From VXYL01 sp965243175 (lineage in GTDB: Bacteria; Pseudomonadota; Gammaproteobacteria; Pseudomonadales; Azotimanducaceae), in contig OZ251532.1 in assembly GCA_965243175.1 (NCBI GenBank), forward strand, positions 2,108,001 to 2,172,000: DNA of 64,000 nt, in the 5' to 3' direction. The translations under genes were made by a program, and so were the position numbers. This document shows, in pieces, positions 27,397-35,964 of this stretch. Under the pieces are notes generated by a model. The model was not told the origin of the DNA, made no database searches, and saw nothing but the letters and a program-made list of their open reading frames with translations. The first letter of the stretch is position 1. The number at the start of each line of letters is the position of its first letter.

Positions 27397-30351
27397 ATGC
27401 CTGACACACGCCTAATCGAACGCTGGCTGCCGATCGCCGAGATCGGCATCGAGAGTACGCGGGAGCGGACGCCGATGACGCCGTTTCCCGCGCCGAATCG
27501 CCTGCACGTCTGGTGGGCGCGGCGGCCCTTGGTGGCATCGCGGGCGGCGATTCTGGCGTCCCTGCTCCCGTGCGACGCAGATCGCGCTGCGTTTCTTCAT
27601 GCCGTTGGCATCCACGGCGATCCGGTGGTTGCCAAGGCGCGGATTGCCGAGGCCAGGCGGAACGGGGAGCGGCTTGCGGATGGGGGCTTCGGGTATGCGC
27701 GGGCGTTCCAGTATGCGCTCTCCACTGAGGAGAAGGAGTGGGTGGCGGGATGCGTGGACGGGGACGGCCTTGTGCTGGACCCGACAGCGGGCGGTGGCAG
27801 CGCAGCGCTCGAAGCCGTGCGATTGGGTTTGGCGACCGAGGCCAGCGACGTCAACGCCGTGGCAGCGCTGATCGAATACGCAACGGTGGATTGGCCAGCG
27901 CGGTACGGGGCTGCGGTCGTCGACACCTTCGAGCGGGTGACAGCGATGTTCGTCGAACGAGCTGAGGCAAGGTACGAAGGGGTGTTTCCGGAGGAGCCCG
28001 ATGACATTCTGGTTTCGGGCTACCTCTACGCCCGCACCGTTGCCTGCCCCTACTGCGGGGGCTTGGTGCCGTTGTCGCCGAACTGGCGGTTGGCGCCAGG
28101 CGGGAAGGGGGTTCGGCTGGTGCCGGAACTTGTGGGCGGGCCGGGGAGCGAGGGGCGGGTCTGCGAGTTCGAGGTCGTTGAGCGGAGCGAAGAGCAGTCG
28201 GAAGGGACGGTGGCCCGTGGGGATGGGCTGTGTCCGTATTCGGACTGCGAGCGGCAGATAAGCGGGGATCACATCAAGGCCGAGGCGCAGGCCGGGCGGA
28301 TGGGGGAGCAGCTGTACGCCGTGGTGTTCAAGGAGCGCGTGCTTGTCGAGACGAAGAGCGGGCGCAAGCGGGAGAAGTGGGTTCGCGGGTATCGGGCGCC
28401 GCGGGCGGAGGACGACAACAGCGCGGAAGTCGAAGCCCGGCTTGACGAGAAGCTGCCGGAGTGGGAGGCGCTGGACATGGTTCCGCGCGAGCGCATCCCG
28501 GAAGGCAACAAGACGATGGAGCCGAGGCGCTACGGCATGGCGGCGTGGCGCGATCTGTTCTCGGCGCGGCAACTCCTATGCCACGGCACGAGCGTGGAAG
28601 TGTTTCGGGAGATGCTCGAAGCGGACAGAGTCGCCGGCGAACTCACGGCAGTGCGGAAGGCGGCCTACGGCTACTTGGCGCTCGCCTTGGACAAGCTGCT
28701 CAACTACAACTCGCGCATGTCGGTCTGGATGCCGACACGCGAGGTGGTGGCGAACACGTTCAACCGGCACGACTTCGCGTTCTGCTGGTCGCACGCCGAG
28801 ATGGCACCGCTGGTCACGGGTCTCGGCTACGACTGGGCGTTCACGCAGACCGCCAAGTGCATCAAGGAACTCGTCGAACTCCTGAACCCGAAGGGCAAGC
28901 GCGGGGACATCTTCGACCAAGCGCCCGACAAGCCGGAACCGCCGCCCGTCACCATCACCTGCAAGTCCGCGGACAGCCTCGACCACATCCAGAACGCCAG
29001 CATCGACGCCGTGGTGATGGACCCACCCTACTACGACAACGTCATGTACGCCGAACTCTCGGACTTCTTCTACGTCTGGCTCAAGCGCACCGCCGGCCAC
29101 GTCTTCCCCGAACTCTTCACCCGCCAGCTCACGGACAAGGACAACGAAGCCGTCGCCAACCCGGCGCGGTTCGCCGGCGAGAAGGGCGCCCGCGCACTGG
29201 CCGGGCGCGACTACCAGGAGCGCATGGCGGCGATCTTCGCCGAGTGCCGGCGGGTGCTTAAAGCCAACGGCATCATGACGCTGATGTTCACGCACAAGGC
29301 CACCGGCGCGTGGGATGCGCTCACCAAGGGGCTGATGGAGGCGGGCTTCGTCATCACCGCGTCCTGGCCCATCAACACCGAGGCGGGCGGCAGCCTGCAC
29401 ATCCGCGACAAGGCGGCGAAGAGCACCGTGTTCCTCGCCTGCCGCCCTCGCCCGCGCGTCGAAGCAAGCGAAGTGCGCGATGCGCCCATCGTGTACTGGG
29501 AGGACGTGGAACCCCGCGTCGCCGAAGCCGTGCGCACGCGGGTGGCGGAGTTCCAGCAGGCGGGCATCGCCGGCGTGGACCTGTACCTCGCCTCCTTCGG
29601 CCCCGCGCTCGAAGAGTTCTCGCGCAACTGGCCGCTCACCCGCGGCACGCCGAGGGAGCGTCCGCCGGCCAAGCTGATGCGCCAGCTGTCGATTCTCGAA
29701 GACGAGTGGGACCCCTACGCCGCGACGCCCGAGGACGCGCTGGACGCCGCCCGCCGCGAAGTGAAGCGCTGGCGCCTGGAGCAGCTCACGCACAGGAAGG
29801 CGCAGGGGGATCTGGACGCCGTCACCGCGTTCTTCGTGCTGGCGTGGGATGCGTTCAAGGCGCCCGTGTTCGCCTACGACGAAGCGCTGCGCCTGGCCCG
29901 CGCCGTGGGCGTGGACATGGACGGTCAGGTGGCGAAACGGCTGGGCGAGAAGCGCGGCAGCGACTTCCGGCTGTGGGACAGCGTCACGCGGGCGGCGAAG
30001 GGCGGCCTGGGGCCGGTGGACGGCAGCCGCGGGATGGTCGACGCGCTGCACCACGCCGCGAACGTCTCCCGCACCCGCTCGCTGGCCGCGGCGCGGGATC
30101 TGCTGGCGGAGACCGGCCTGGACAAGGACGCGCGCCTGTTCCGGGCGTTCGAGGCGGCGCTGGAAGTGCTGCCGGTGTCGCGCCGCTTCACGGGCGTGGA
30201 TCTGCAAAGCGAAGTCGCCGCGTCCAGCAGCGACTTCGAGGCGCTGTTCGATCTTTCGCGGCTGGCCTACAAGGACGAAGTGGACGAACCCAAGCGGTTC
30301 GAGCAGATGGAACTGCGGCTGGACGACGCGAAAACGGATGATGCGAAGTAA
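27397..30351 (+). CDS. DUF1156-domain DNA methyltransferase of a defence module
   Basis: A protein of 984 residues. The N-terminus RLIERWLPIAEIGIESTRER...HVWWARRPLVASRAAI is the DUF1156 signature. SAM motif I is LDPTAGGGSAALEA (about 127-140). A zinc-ribbon-like insertion carries CPYCGG and CPYSDC (about 214-290). The amino-methyltransferase motif IV is VMDPPYYDN (about residue 540), with further conserved parts (NYNSRMSVW, FAFCWSHAEM) before it. Such enzymes probably methylate adenine or cytosine N4/N6 to mark self DNA, paired with DUF499 and helicase proteins. It is the same strand as the DUF499 gene and begins 47 nt after the PIN-like gene. ATG 27397 places the conserved DUF1156 start at residue 5. 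The protein looks complete. Confidence 0.87.
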   Translation: MPDTRLIERWLPIAEIGIESTRERTPMTPFPAPNRLHVWWARRPLVASRAAILASLLPCDADRAAFLHAVGIHGDPVVAKARIAEARRNGERLADGGFGYARAFQYALSTEEKEWVAGCVDGDGLVLDPTAGGGSAALEAVRLGLATEASDVNAVAALIEYATVDWPARYGAAVVDTFERVTAMFVERAEARYEGVFPEEPDDILVSGYLYARTVACPYCGGLVPLSPNWRLAPGGKGVRLVPELVGGPGSEGRVCEFEVVERSEEQSEGTVARGDGLCPYSDCERQISGDHIKAEAQAGRMGEQLYAVVFKERVLVETKSGRKREKWVRGYRAPRAEDDNSAEVEARLDEKLPEWEALDMVPRERIPEGNKTMEPRRYGMAAWRDLFSARQLLCHGTSVEVFREMLEADRVAGELTAVRKAAYGYLALALDKLLNYNSRMSVWMPTREVVANTFNRHDFAFCWSHAEMAPLVTGLGYDWAFTQTAKCIKELVELLNPKGKRGDIFDQAPDKPEPPPVTITCKSADSLDHIQNASIDAVVMDPPYYDNVMYAELSDFFYVWLKRTAGHVFPELFTRQLTDKDNEAVANPARFAGEKGARALAGRDYQERMAAIFAECRRVLKANGIMTLMFTHKATGAWDALTKGLMEAGFVITASWPINTEAGGSLHIRDKAAKSTVFLACRPRPRVEASEVRDAPIVYWEDVEPRVAEAVRTRVAEFQQAGIAGVDLYLASFGPALEEFSRNWPLTRGTPRERPPAKLMRQLSILEDEWDPYAATPEDALDAARREVKRWRLEQLTHRKAQGDLDAVTAFFVLAWDAFKAPVFAYDEALRLARAVGVDMDGQVAKRLGEKRGSDFRLWDSVTRAAKGGLGPVDGSRGMVDALHHAANVSRTRSLAAARDLLAETGLDKDARLFRAFEAALEVLPVSRRFTGVDLQSEVAASSSDFEALFDLSRLAYKDEVDEPKRFEQMELRLDDAKTDDAK

Positions 30352-30413
30352 GCGGAGCTTGCTCGGTTTGGAACCGCGCGAATGCAACGCGAAGCACGCG
30401 GCAGCGCCTCGCG

Positions 30414-30431
30414 GAACGTGCCACAATGCCT
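30414..30431 (+). promoter_or_regulatory. GAACGTGnCACAATnCCT element overlapping the AAA-nuclease start
   Basis: This 18-nt stretch matches 16 of 18 positions with 35923-35940 upstream of the helicase gene. TGCCACAAT could be an extended -10. If so, transcription would begin about 30434, making the ATG at 30426 untranscribed and the ATG at 30435 leaderless. Confidence 0.4.
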
Positions 30432-30434
30432 CCC

Positions 30435-32030
30435 ATGCGCTTCTTCAACACCGAGGGCCCGGTTCGCCCGGACGACCACTACGCCATCCCGCCCTTGGCG
30501 CGCGGCAACACGGGCGAGATCCTCCGCCTGATACAAGACAAGCGCTACTTCGTCCTGCACGCGCCGCGGCAGACGGGCAAGACCTCCGCCCTCATCGCGC
30601 TGCGCGACCTGCTGAACAGCGGCGAGGTCGGCGAGTTCCGCTGCGTGAACGTGAACGTGGAGGTCGGCCAAGTTGCGCGGGACAACGTGGAGGAAGGCAT
30701 GCGCGCCATCCTCAGCAGTTTGGCCATGAGCGCGGAGTTGGTTGGCGACGATTCTGTCGAGGATATCTGGCCGGACCTGCTGGCCAAGGCGGGGCCCCAC
30801 AACGCCCTGAGGCGGACGCTTGCCCGCTGGTGCATGGCCAACCCGGTGCCGTTGGTGCTCTTGGTGGATGAAATCGATTCACTCGTAGGCGACACGCTGC
30901 TCTCGGTGCTGCGCCAACTGCGCGCCGGTTACGAAAATCGCCCGAGAGGTTTCCCGCACAGCATCGTGCTCTGCGGCGTCCGGGACATAAGGGACTACCG
31001 CATTCGCTCGAGCACCGGCGAGATGATCGCCGGCGGCAGCCCGTTCAACGTCGCTGCCAAGTCGCTGCGCTTGGGCGACTTCAGCAAGGCGGAGACCTAT
31101 GCGCTGATCCAACAGCACAAGGATGAAACCGACCAGCCGTTCACCTCGGCGGCGCGCAAGGCGGTGTGGAAGCAAACCCGAGGCCAGCCGTGGCTGGTGA
31201 ACGCGCTCTGCGCCGGCGCGTGCTTCGACAACGAGGCGGGGCGGGATCGGTCGTACGCCATTGATAGGGAGGACATCTTTGTTGCGCGGGAGGAACTCAT
31301 CCTCTCGCGTCGCACACATCTGGACCAGTTGGCGCACAAGCTGGAGGAGGAGCGCGTGCGGCGGGTTGTCGAACCGATTCTGAGCGGCGGCGAGGCGCAC
31401 CATGAGGTTCGAGATTTGGAGTATGTGCGGGACTTGGGCCTGATCGACTCCGGCCATCCGCCGCGCATAGCGAACCCCATCTACGCCGAGGTGGTGCCCC
31501 GCGAGCTGGGCTACATCTTGCAAAGCGGCCTCGACCAACAAACCGCGTGGTATGTGGACGACGCCGGCGCACTCGACATGCACAAGCTGCTAACGGCGTT
31601 CGCCACGTTTTTCAGCGAGCACGCGGAGCACTGGCTGGCGCGCTTCGAGAACTACCGCGAAGCCGCGCCGCAACTCATCCTGCAGGCGTATCTGCAACGC
31701 GTCGTGAACAGCGGCGGCCGCATCGAACGGGAGTACGGCCTAGGGCGCGGGCGAACCGACCTGCTGGTGCTGTGGCCGCGGGAAGCGGGGCAGCCTTCGG
31801 ACCTGTGGCAGCGCATCGTGATCGAATGCAAGGTGCTGCGCAGTTCGGACCGCAAGAGCCTGGAAGGAACCATCGAACGCGGCGTGGAACAAACGCTGGG
31901 CTACATGAAGACGTGCCGTGCGACGGAGGGACATCTGGTGCTGTTCGACCGGCGGGAAGAAGCGCAGCACCCGGCACCGGGCCAGAGGGTGATGCAAAGC
32001 GATGGCGAAATCACCGTCTGGACGCTGTAG
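30435..32030 (+). CDS. AAA-type ATPase fused to a C-terminal PD-(D/E)XK nuclease-like domain
   Basis: A protein of 531 residues starting MRFFNTEGPVRPDDHYAIPPL, the usual opening of this multicopy ATPase family. An ATG three codons upstream (30426) overlaps a likely -10 box. Walker A is LHAPRQTGKTSAL (about 41-53) and Walker B is LVLLVDEIDSL (about 140-150). Residues about 435-470 carry GRGRTDLLVLWP and RIVIECKVL, the Asp and ExK residues of a PD-(D/E)XK fold, so unlike its island neighbour this copy keeps an intact-looking active site. It ends ITVWTL. Family members are common in large or symbiotic genomes and their function is not established; a defence or mobile role is inferred from context. 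Confidence 0.78.
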   Translation: MRFFNTEGPVRPDDHYAIPPLARGNTGEILRLIQDKRYFVLHAPRQTGKTSALIALRDLLNSGEVGEFRCVNVNVEVGQVARDNVEEGMRAILSSLAMSAELVGDDSVEDIWPDLLAKAGPHNALRRTLARWCMANPVPLVLLVDEIDSLVGDTLLSVLRQLRAGYENRPRGFPHSIVLCGVRDIRDYRIRSSTGEMIAGGSPFNVAAKSLRLGDFSKAETYALIQQHKDETDQPFTSAARKAVWKQTRGQPWLVNALCAGACFDNEAGRDRSYAIDREDIFVAREELILSRRTHLDQLAHKLEEERVRRVVEPILSGGEAHHEVRDLEYVRDLGLIDSGHPPRIANPIYAEVVPRELGYILQSGLDQQTAWYVDDAGALDMHKLLTAFATFFSEHAEHWLARFENYREAAPQLILQAYLQRVVNSGGRIEREYGLGRGRTDLLVLWPREAGQPSDLWQRIVIECKVLRSSDRKSLEGTIERGVEQTLGYMKTCRATEGHLVLFDRREEAQHPAPGQRVMQSDGEITVWTL

Positions 32031-32099
32031 CGCATCTGCTTTCTTGCTCTCCGGCAAAGAACGAAAGGACGCCAAAGTGGGTCGCGCTGTCCTCCTGAG

Positions 32100-33407
32100 C
32101 TACCGTTTTCTGTGCTCGTCGGCGAGCGCCCAGCGCCAGCCGCGCAGGAACGTTTGCGGTCCGGCGCCCATGACTTCGAAGCTGAAGCCGAGCATGGTTC
32201 CATCCTCGCCGTTGGCCGCGAGCGTGATGGTCGCGGTGCCTTCCCCGTGTACCTGCAAGGTGAGCAGGCCGTCCGCAACCGTGACGGTCGCCACCTCTTC
32301 ATTGCTGCTTTGCGCCTCGTAGCGCAACGCTTGCCCACCGGCGGCGAACAGAACGTCGAGCCTCTGCGTGAACTGGCCGTGGACGCGCAGCTCCCGCTGC
32401 ATCGCGTTCCACAGCGTTGCGCGTTGCGCGAAGACGCTGTTGTCTTGGCGCCACTCGGGATAGCCGATGTTGCCGCCGGCGGTGAGCCACGGGATCCGCT
32501 CGTTGAGGCAGGCGAGGAGGCCGGTGTCGTCCACATCCACCGAGAAGCCGCCATGCTCGCTGGACGCGGTGTCCACGCCGGTGACGACGAAGGCCCCGTC
32601 GGACTGGCTGGCCGCCAGCGAGAGGACGACCTCGTCGCGGGCGATGACGTCGATGCGGCCATCCGCCAAGGCGGCCAGCTGCTCGCCTTCGTCCATGTAG
32701 ACGATTGTGGGCAGGTTTTCGTCTGGCGGATGCAGGAAGCGCCAAGCCGCGAGCTGCGTTCGGCGCAAGCCGGCCGTGATGCGGACGTTGTCGGTTCCGT
32801 CGGCGACGATCTCGATGCGCGCTCCCTTGGTCAGAACCCCGTTCTCGTCGACGTAGCCGGTCAGCCGCAACACGCCTGCTTCGCCCGTGGTGCCGCCAAG
32901 GATACCGACCTTGACGTCGCTGGTGAGCAACGCGTGATTGCGCAGCCGCTCGGCATCTTCCGCGCGCACGAGCATGGACTGGCGGACGGCAAGGTGGCTC
33001 GTCGTGAAGGCGATTGCGGTTTCGCCCTCCGCGTTCTTCGTGCGGTCTTCGAGGATGATGATGCCGCCCCCGATCACATCGAACTCAGGCGTGGAAGAGA
33101 GCAGCCAGATGGGCGGATCCTGGCTCGCCCAAGAGCCGATGGCGCGCCGCTCGAACGCCAGGCCGGCGTCTTCCAGCGCTTCCAAGGCGGTGAGCAGATC
33201 CGCCTCGTAGCCGCGGTGGCGGTGGTAGCCGGGCGCGTGGGCAGCGCGGTTCTCGCTGTAGCTGAGCGGCGCGTAGTCGAAGTAGAAGCCGAATTGCAGC
33301 GGTTCGTCGCGCGCTTCGCATTGCTGCGCGGCAGGCGTCGCCAACCCCACGCCGCCAAGGAGCGCCGCGGCGGCCCACGCAGCACGCCTTAGCCCGATGC
33401 GATTCAT
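32100..33407 (-). CDS. Periplasmic amino-acid-type substrate-binding protein with C-terminal Ig-like domain
   Basis: A protein of 435 residues with a signal peptide (MNRIGLRRAAWAAAALLGGVGLATPAAQQ). The body resembles SBP_bac_3 solute-binding proteins: LQFGFYFDYAPLSYSE, RGYEADLLTALEALE, GGTTGEAGVLRL and a late RIDVIARDEVVLSLAAS. The last 100 residues (ALRYEAQSSNEEVATVTVADG, GTATITLAANGEDGT) look like a bacterial Ig-like repeat. No ABC permease or ATPase gene is nearby. A strong GGGGAAGG lies just before the ATG. Its presence on the minus strand inside the defence block is unusual; it may be cargo or a secreted sensor. The gene converges on the AAA-nuclease gene. Confidence 0.7.
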   Translation of the reverse strand: MNRIGLRRAAWAAAALLGGVGLATPAAQQCEARDEPLQFGFYFDYAPLSYSENRAAHAPGYHRHRGYEADLLTALEALEDAGLAFERRAIGSWASQDPPIWLLSSTPEFDVIGGGIIILEDRTKNAEGETAIAFTTSHLAVRQSMLVRAEDAERLRNHALLTSDVKVGILGGTTGEAGVLRLTGYVDENGVLTKGARIEIVADGTDNVRITAGLRRTQLAAWRFLHPPDENLPTIVYMDEGEQLAALADGRIDVIARDEVVLSLAASQSDGAFVVTGVDTASSEHGGFSVDVDDTGLLACLNERIPWLTAGGNIGYPEWRQDNSVFAQRATLWNAMQRELRVHGQFTQRLDVLFAAGGQALRYEAQSSNEEVATVTVADGLLTLQVHGEGTATITLAANGEDGTMLGFSFEVMGAGPQTFLRGWRWALADEHRKR

Positions 33408-33452
33408 GCCTTCCCCTCGCTAGACACCAGAAGACGCAGCGCCATGCTTGCC

Positions 33453-34496
33453 CTACCGTCCCGCGAGCATCGCCGCGAGCTCTTCCTCGGTTGCGCCTTG
33501 CAGCAACCCGGCGCTGAAGCGGGCGAGTTGCTCGCGGCCGCATTGGGCGAGCAGCGGCACCAGGGTCTTGGCGGACGTCGCGCCGAAACGCATTGCCGCC
33601 TGTGTCCGAAGCAGTTCGCGCTGCCCTGCAAGATGTGCTTCTAGCAGCCCTTCCCGCAATCCTTCCTGCAGCCCTTCTCGCCGCCCCTCGTCGCGCTCCG
33701 CTTTCAGGAACAGGGAGTCGTCCGGCCCGGTGCCTTCGCGCTCGCCCAGCGCTCGGCCGATTCGGCGCAACGTCGCCGTCGTCTCCGCGGAAGGCGTCTC
33801 CTCGTTCAGCGCACGGTGGATATCCGGTGCCGTCCAGCCCGCGAACGCCGCGCTGGACGCGCGTTCCTCGAACCGGCCCGATGCGCCCAGAACGTGGATG
33901 CGCAGACCCGGCACCTTGCGCTTCGGCCGGCTGCGCGACGCCGCATCGGGCACTTCCACCCACAGCTCCGGGAAACCCCACTCCTCGTAGAGGTCGAACT
34001 TCCGCCGGTACACGTCGGTGGTGTGGTCCACCTCCAGCACAACGTCCGGCAGCTTCTGCCCCACCTCCATCGCCGCGCCCCGCGGCCGATCCCGGTCCGG
34101 ATGGAGGTAGACCGTCTGATCCGCCTGCATGATCTGCGCCTTGGCGCCGGTGTCGGTGCGCAGCAGCAGGGCGGCGGTGCCAACCGTGTCGATGGACGAG
34201 CCGCGGCTGTGGGCGATGATCGCCGTCAGACGTATCAGGCGCTGCGACGGATACTCGTGGTAGGTGGTGACGGGTTCCGCGACCATGGCGATCTCGGTGC
34301 GGGCGTCCCAGAACTCCAAGCGGCCTTCCCAGGAGTCGATTTCGTCGCGGGAGATGCGTACCGGACGGCAGCCGGGGAAGTCGGCCACGGTGTACTGTCG
34401 CCGAGCGTCCACGCGCGGGAGCTTGGCACGCGCCGGTTGGCGTTCGAGAGTTCCTTCATCCGCGACGGGCTCGGCGGGCATGTGGGGTTCGGCCAC
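33453..34496 (-). CDS. Uma2 (DUF820) family PD-(D/E)XK protein, copy 1
   Basis: A protein of 347 residues from GTG 34496, selected because AAGGAG lies 7 nt upstream; the same layout occurs in the second copy. The core KLPDVVLEVDHTTDVYRRKFDLYEEWGFPELWVEVPD is the Uma2 fold, a PD-(D/E)XK nuclease-like domain with the PDxxxE acidic pair. The C-terminal part holds a basic/acidic helical repeat (REGLQEGLREGLLEAHLAGQ) followed by RFGATSAKTLVPLL and a conserved LLQGATEEELAAMLAGR end. Uma2 genes are highly multicopy in cyanobacteria and symbionts and of unknown role. The additional EGL repeats distinguish it from copy 2. Confidence 0.82.
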   Translation of the reverse strand: MAEPHMPAEPVADEGTLERQPARAKLPRVDARRQYTVADFPGCRPVRISRDEIDSWEGRLEFWDARTEIAMVAEPVTTYHEYPSQRLIRLTAIIAHSRGSSIDTVGTAALLLRTDTGAKAQIMQADQTVYLHPDRDRPRGAAMEVGQKLPDVVLEVDHTTDVYRRKFDLYEEWGFPELWVEVPDAASRSRPKRKVPGLRIHVLGASGRFEERASSAAFAGWTAPDIHRALNEETPSAETTATLRRIGRALGEREGTGPDDSLFLKAERDEGRREGLQEGLREGLLEAHLAGQRELLRTQAAMRFGATSAKTLVPLLAQCGREQLARFSAGLLQGATEEELAAMLAGR

Positions 34497-34560
34497 GGTA
34501 CAACTCCTTCTTTTGACCTTCGCCAGCTGCGGCATCGTAGCGCAACCCGTGTCCTAGGGC

Positions 34561-34647
34561 GGTCAACGTTGCGGTCGAACCGCCGGCCTGCAACCGAGCC
34601 AGGAACGAGGCTCGCAGCACCGGCCAATCACCGTTTGGACGTTGTAG
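34561..34647 (+). pseudogene. Possible relic of the 3' end of an AAA-nuclease gene
   Basis: Between the two Uma2 units a short plus-strand frame ends QHRPITVWTL-stop, resembling the end of the AAA-nuclease gene at 30435-32030 (QHPAPGQ...GEITVWTL-stop). Both are followed by TAGCGC. Upstream of this the similarity fades. It may be the remnant of a further AAA-nuclease copy once alternating with Uma2 genes. Confidence 0.3.
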
Positions 34648-34685
34648 CGCGCTCAAGCGCTGGAAGACGCAGCGCCATGCGTACG

Positions 34686-35696
34686 TTACCGTCCTGCGAG
34701 CATCGCGGCGAGCTCTTCCTCGGTTGCGCCTTGCAGCAAACCGGCGCTGAAGCGGGCGAGTTGCTCGTGGCCGACTTGGGCGAGCAGCGGCGCCAGAGTT
34801 TGGGCGGACGTTGCGCCGAAACGCATTGCCGCCTGCGCCCGAAGCAGTTCGCGCTGCCCTGCAAGATGGCCTTCCTGCCGTCCCTCGTCGCGCTCCGCTT
34901 TCAGGAACAGTGAGTCGTCCGGCCCGGTGCCTTCGCGCTCGCCCAGCGCCCGGCCGACTCGGCGCAACGTCGCCGTCGTCTCCGCGGACGGCGTCTCCTC
35001 GTTCAGCGCCCGGTGGATCTCCGGCGCCGTCCAGCCGGCGAACGCCGCGCTGGCGTCGCGTTCCTCGAACCGGCCCGATGCGCCCAGAAGGTGGATGCGC
35101 AGGCCCGGCACCTTGCGCTTCGGCCGGCTGCGCGACGCCGCATCGGGCACCTCCACCCACAGCTCCGGGAAGCCCCACTCCTCGTAGAGGTCGAACTTCC
35201 GCCGATACACGTCCGTGGTGTGGTCCACCTCCAGCACCACGTCCGGCAGCTTCTGCCCCACCTCCATCGCCGCGCCCTGCGGCCGATCCTGGTCCGGATG
35301 CAGGTAGACCGTCTGGTCCGCCTGCATGATCTGCGCCTTGGCGCCGGTGTCGGTGCGCAGCAGCAGGGCGGCGGTGCCGAGCACGTCGATGGGCGAGCCG
35401 CGGCCTTGGGCGATGATCGCCGTCAGTTGCGCCAGACGCTGCGACGGATACTCGTGGTAGGTGGTGACGGGTTCGACGACCATGGCGACTTCGGTGCGGG
35501 CGTCCCAGAACTCGAAGCGGCCCTCCCAAGAGTCGATTTCGTCGCGGGGGATGCGTACCGGACGGCAGCCGGGGAATTCGGCCACGGCGTACTGCCGCCG
35601 AGTGTCTACGCGCAGCGGGAGCCTGGCGCGCGCCGGTTGGCGTTCGAGAGTTCCTTCATCCGCCACGGGCTCGGCGGACATGCGGGGTTCGGCCAC
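34686..35696 (-). CDS. Uma2 (DUF820) family PD-(D/E)XK protein, copy 2
   Basis: A protein of 336 residues from GTG 35696 with AAGGAG 7 nt upstream. It is nearly the same as copy 1 along its whole length, including PDVVLEVDHTTDVYRRK, but the coiled repeat is shorter (EGRQEGHLAGQ in place of EGRREGLQEGLREGLLEAHLAGQ), an in-frame loss of repeat units. Substitutions are scattered across the gene and many are conservative, suggesting both copies stayed functional for some time. It is divergent from the helicase gene. Confidence 0.82.
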   Translation of the reverse strand: MAEPRMSAEPVADEGTLERQPARARLPLRVDTRRQYAVAEFPGCRPVRIPRDEIDSWEGRFEFWDARTEVAMVVEPVTTYHEYPSQRLAQLTAIIAQGRGSPIDVLGTAALLLRTDTGAKAQIMQADQTVYLHPDQDRPQGAAMEVGQKLPDVVLEVDHTTDVYRRKFDLYEEWGFPELWVEVPDAASRSRPKRKVPGLRIHLLGASGRFEERDASAAFAGWTAPEIHRALNEETPSAETTATLRRVGRALGEREGTGPDDSLFLKAERDEGRQEGHLAGQRELLRAQAAMRFGATSAQTLAPLLAQVGHEQLARFSAGLLQGATEEELAAMLAGR

Positions 35697-35964
35697 GGTG
35701 CTTCTCCTTCTTTGGTCGACCTTCGCCAGCTGCGGCATCGTAGCGCAACGCGTGTCCTAGGCGTTGTAGCGAGATCTGTGGAAATGCCGTGGGAACACGG
35801 TACGAAACCTACTCGGTTGGAAGGAGAAAGTGCGCACGGGGTGTTCGCGACGCTAAATGAACCTCGCGAGGCCCTTCGTCGGACCGTGCCGTGGTCAACC
35901 GTGCTTGCTACGGCTCTTGGCCGAACGTGACACAATCCCTAGGCGCTTCGAGCGAAGCTAGACG
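35697..35964. other. Divergent intergenic region between Uma2 copy 2 and the helicase gene
   Basis: It contains the Uma2 Shine-Dalgarno sequence (35704-35709 complement), the end of the duplicated unit at about 35760, the GAACGTGnCACAATnCCT element at 35923-35940, and a small dyad GCTTCGAGCGAAGC just before the helicase start. No gene longer than nine codons is convincing here. Confidence 0.5.
35923..35940 (+). promoter_or_regulatory. Putative promoter of the helicase gene, shared with the AAA-nuclease gene
   Basis: GAACGTGACACAATCCCT is a near copy of 30414-30431. TGACACAAT (35929-35936) would be an extended -10 ending 28 nt before the ATG at 35965. Confidence 0.4.

Larger units (their letters stand above)
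33430..35760. repeat. 1.1-kb tandem direct duplication carrying the two Uma2-type genes
   Basis: Units run about 33430-34557 and 34663-35760. Both begin with GAAGACGCAGCGCCATGC (33430 and 34663) and end near GTGTCCTAGG, including each gene's Shine-Dalgarno sequence and upstream leader. About 105 bp of unrelated sequence separates them. The copies differ by scattered substitutions and by the number of REGLxEG repeats, so the duplication is not brand new. Confidence 0.85.

Noticed and set aside
34421..34440. Third sigma-54 promoter (TTGGCACGCGCCGGTTGG)
   Set aside because: Spacing between the GG and GC-like elements is wrong and it lies within a Uma2 gene.
33430..35760. Insertion sequence
   Set aside because: No terminal inverted repeats or transposase; it is a plain tandem gene duplication.
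35830..35856. Nine-codon leader ORF (GTG to TAA) with AAGGAG upstream
   Set aside because: Spacing of 3 nt is too short and nothing suggests attenuation; the match is likely chance.
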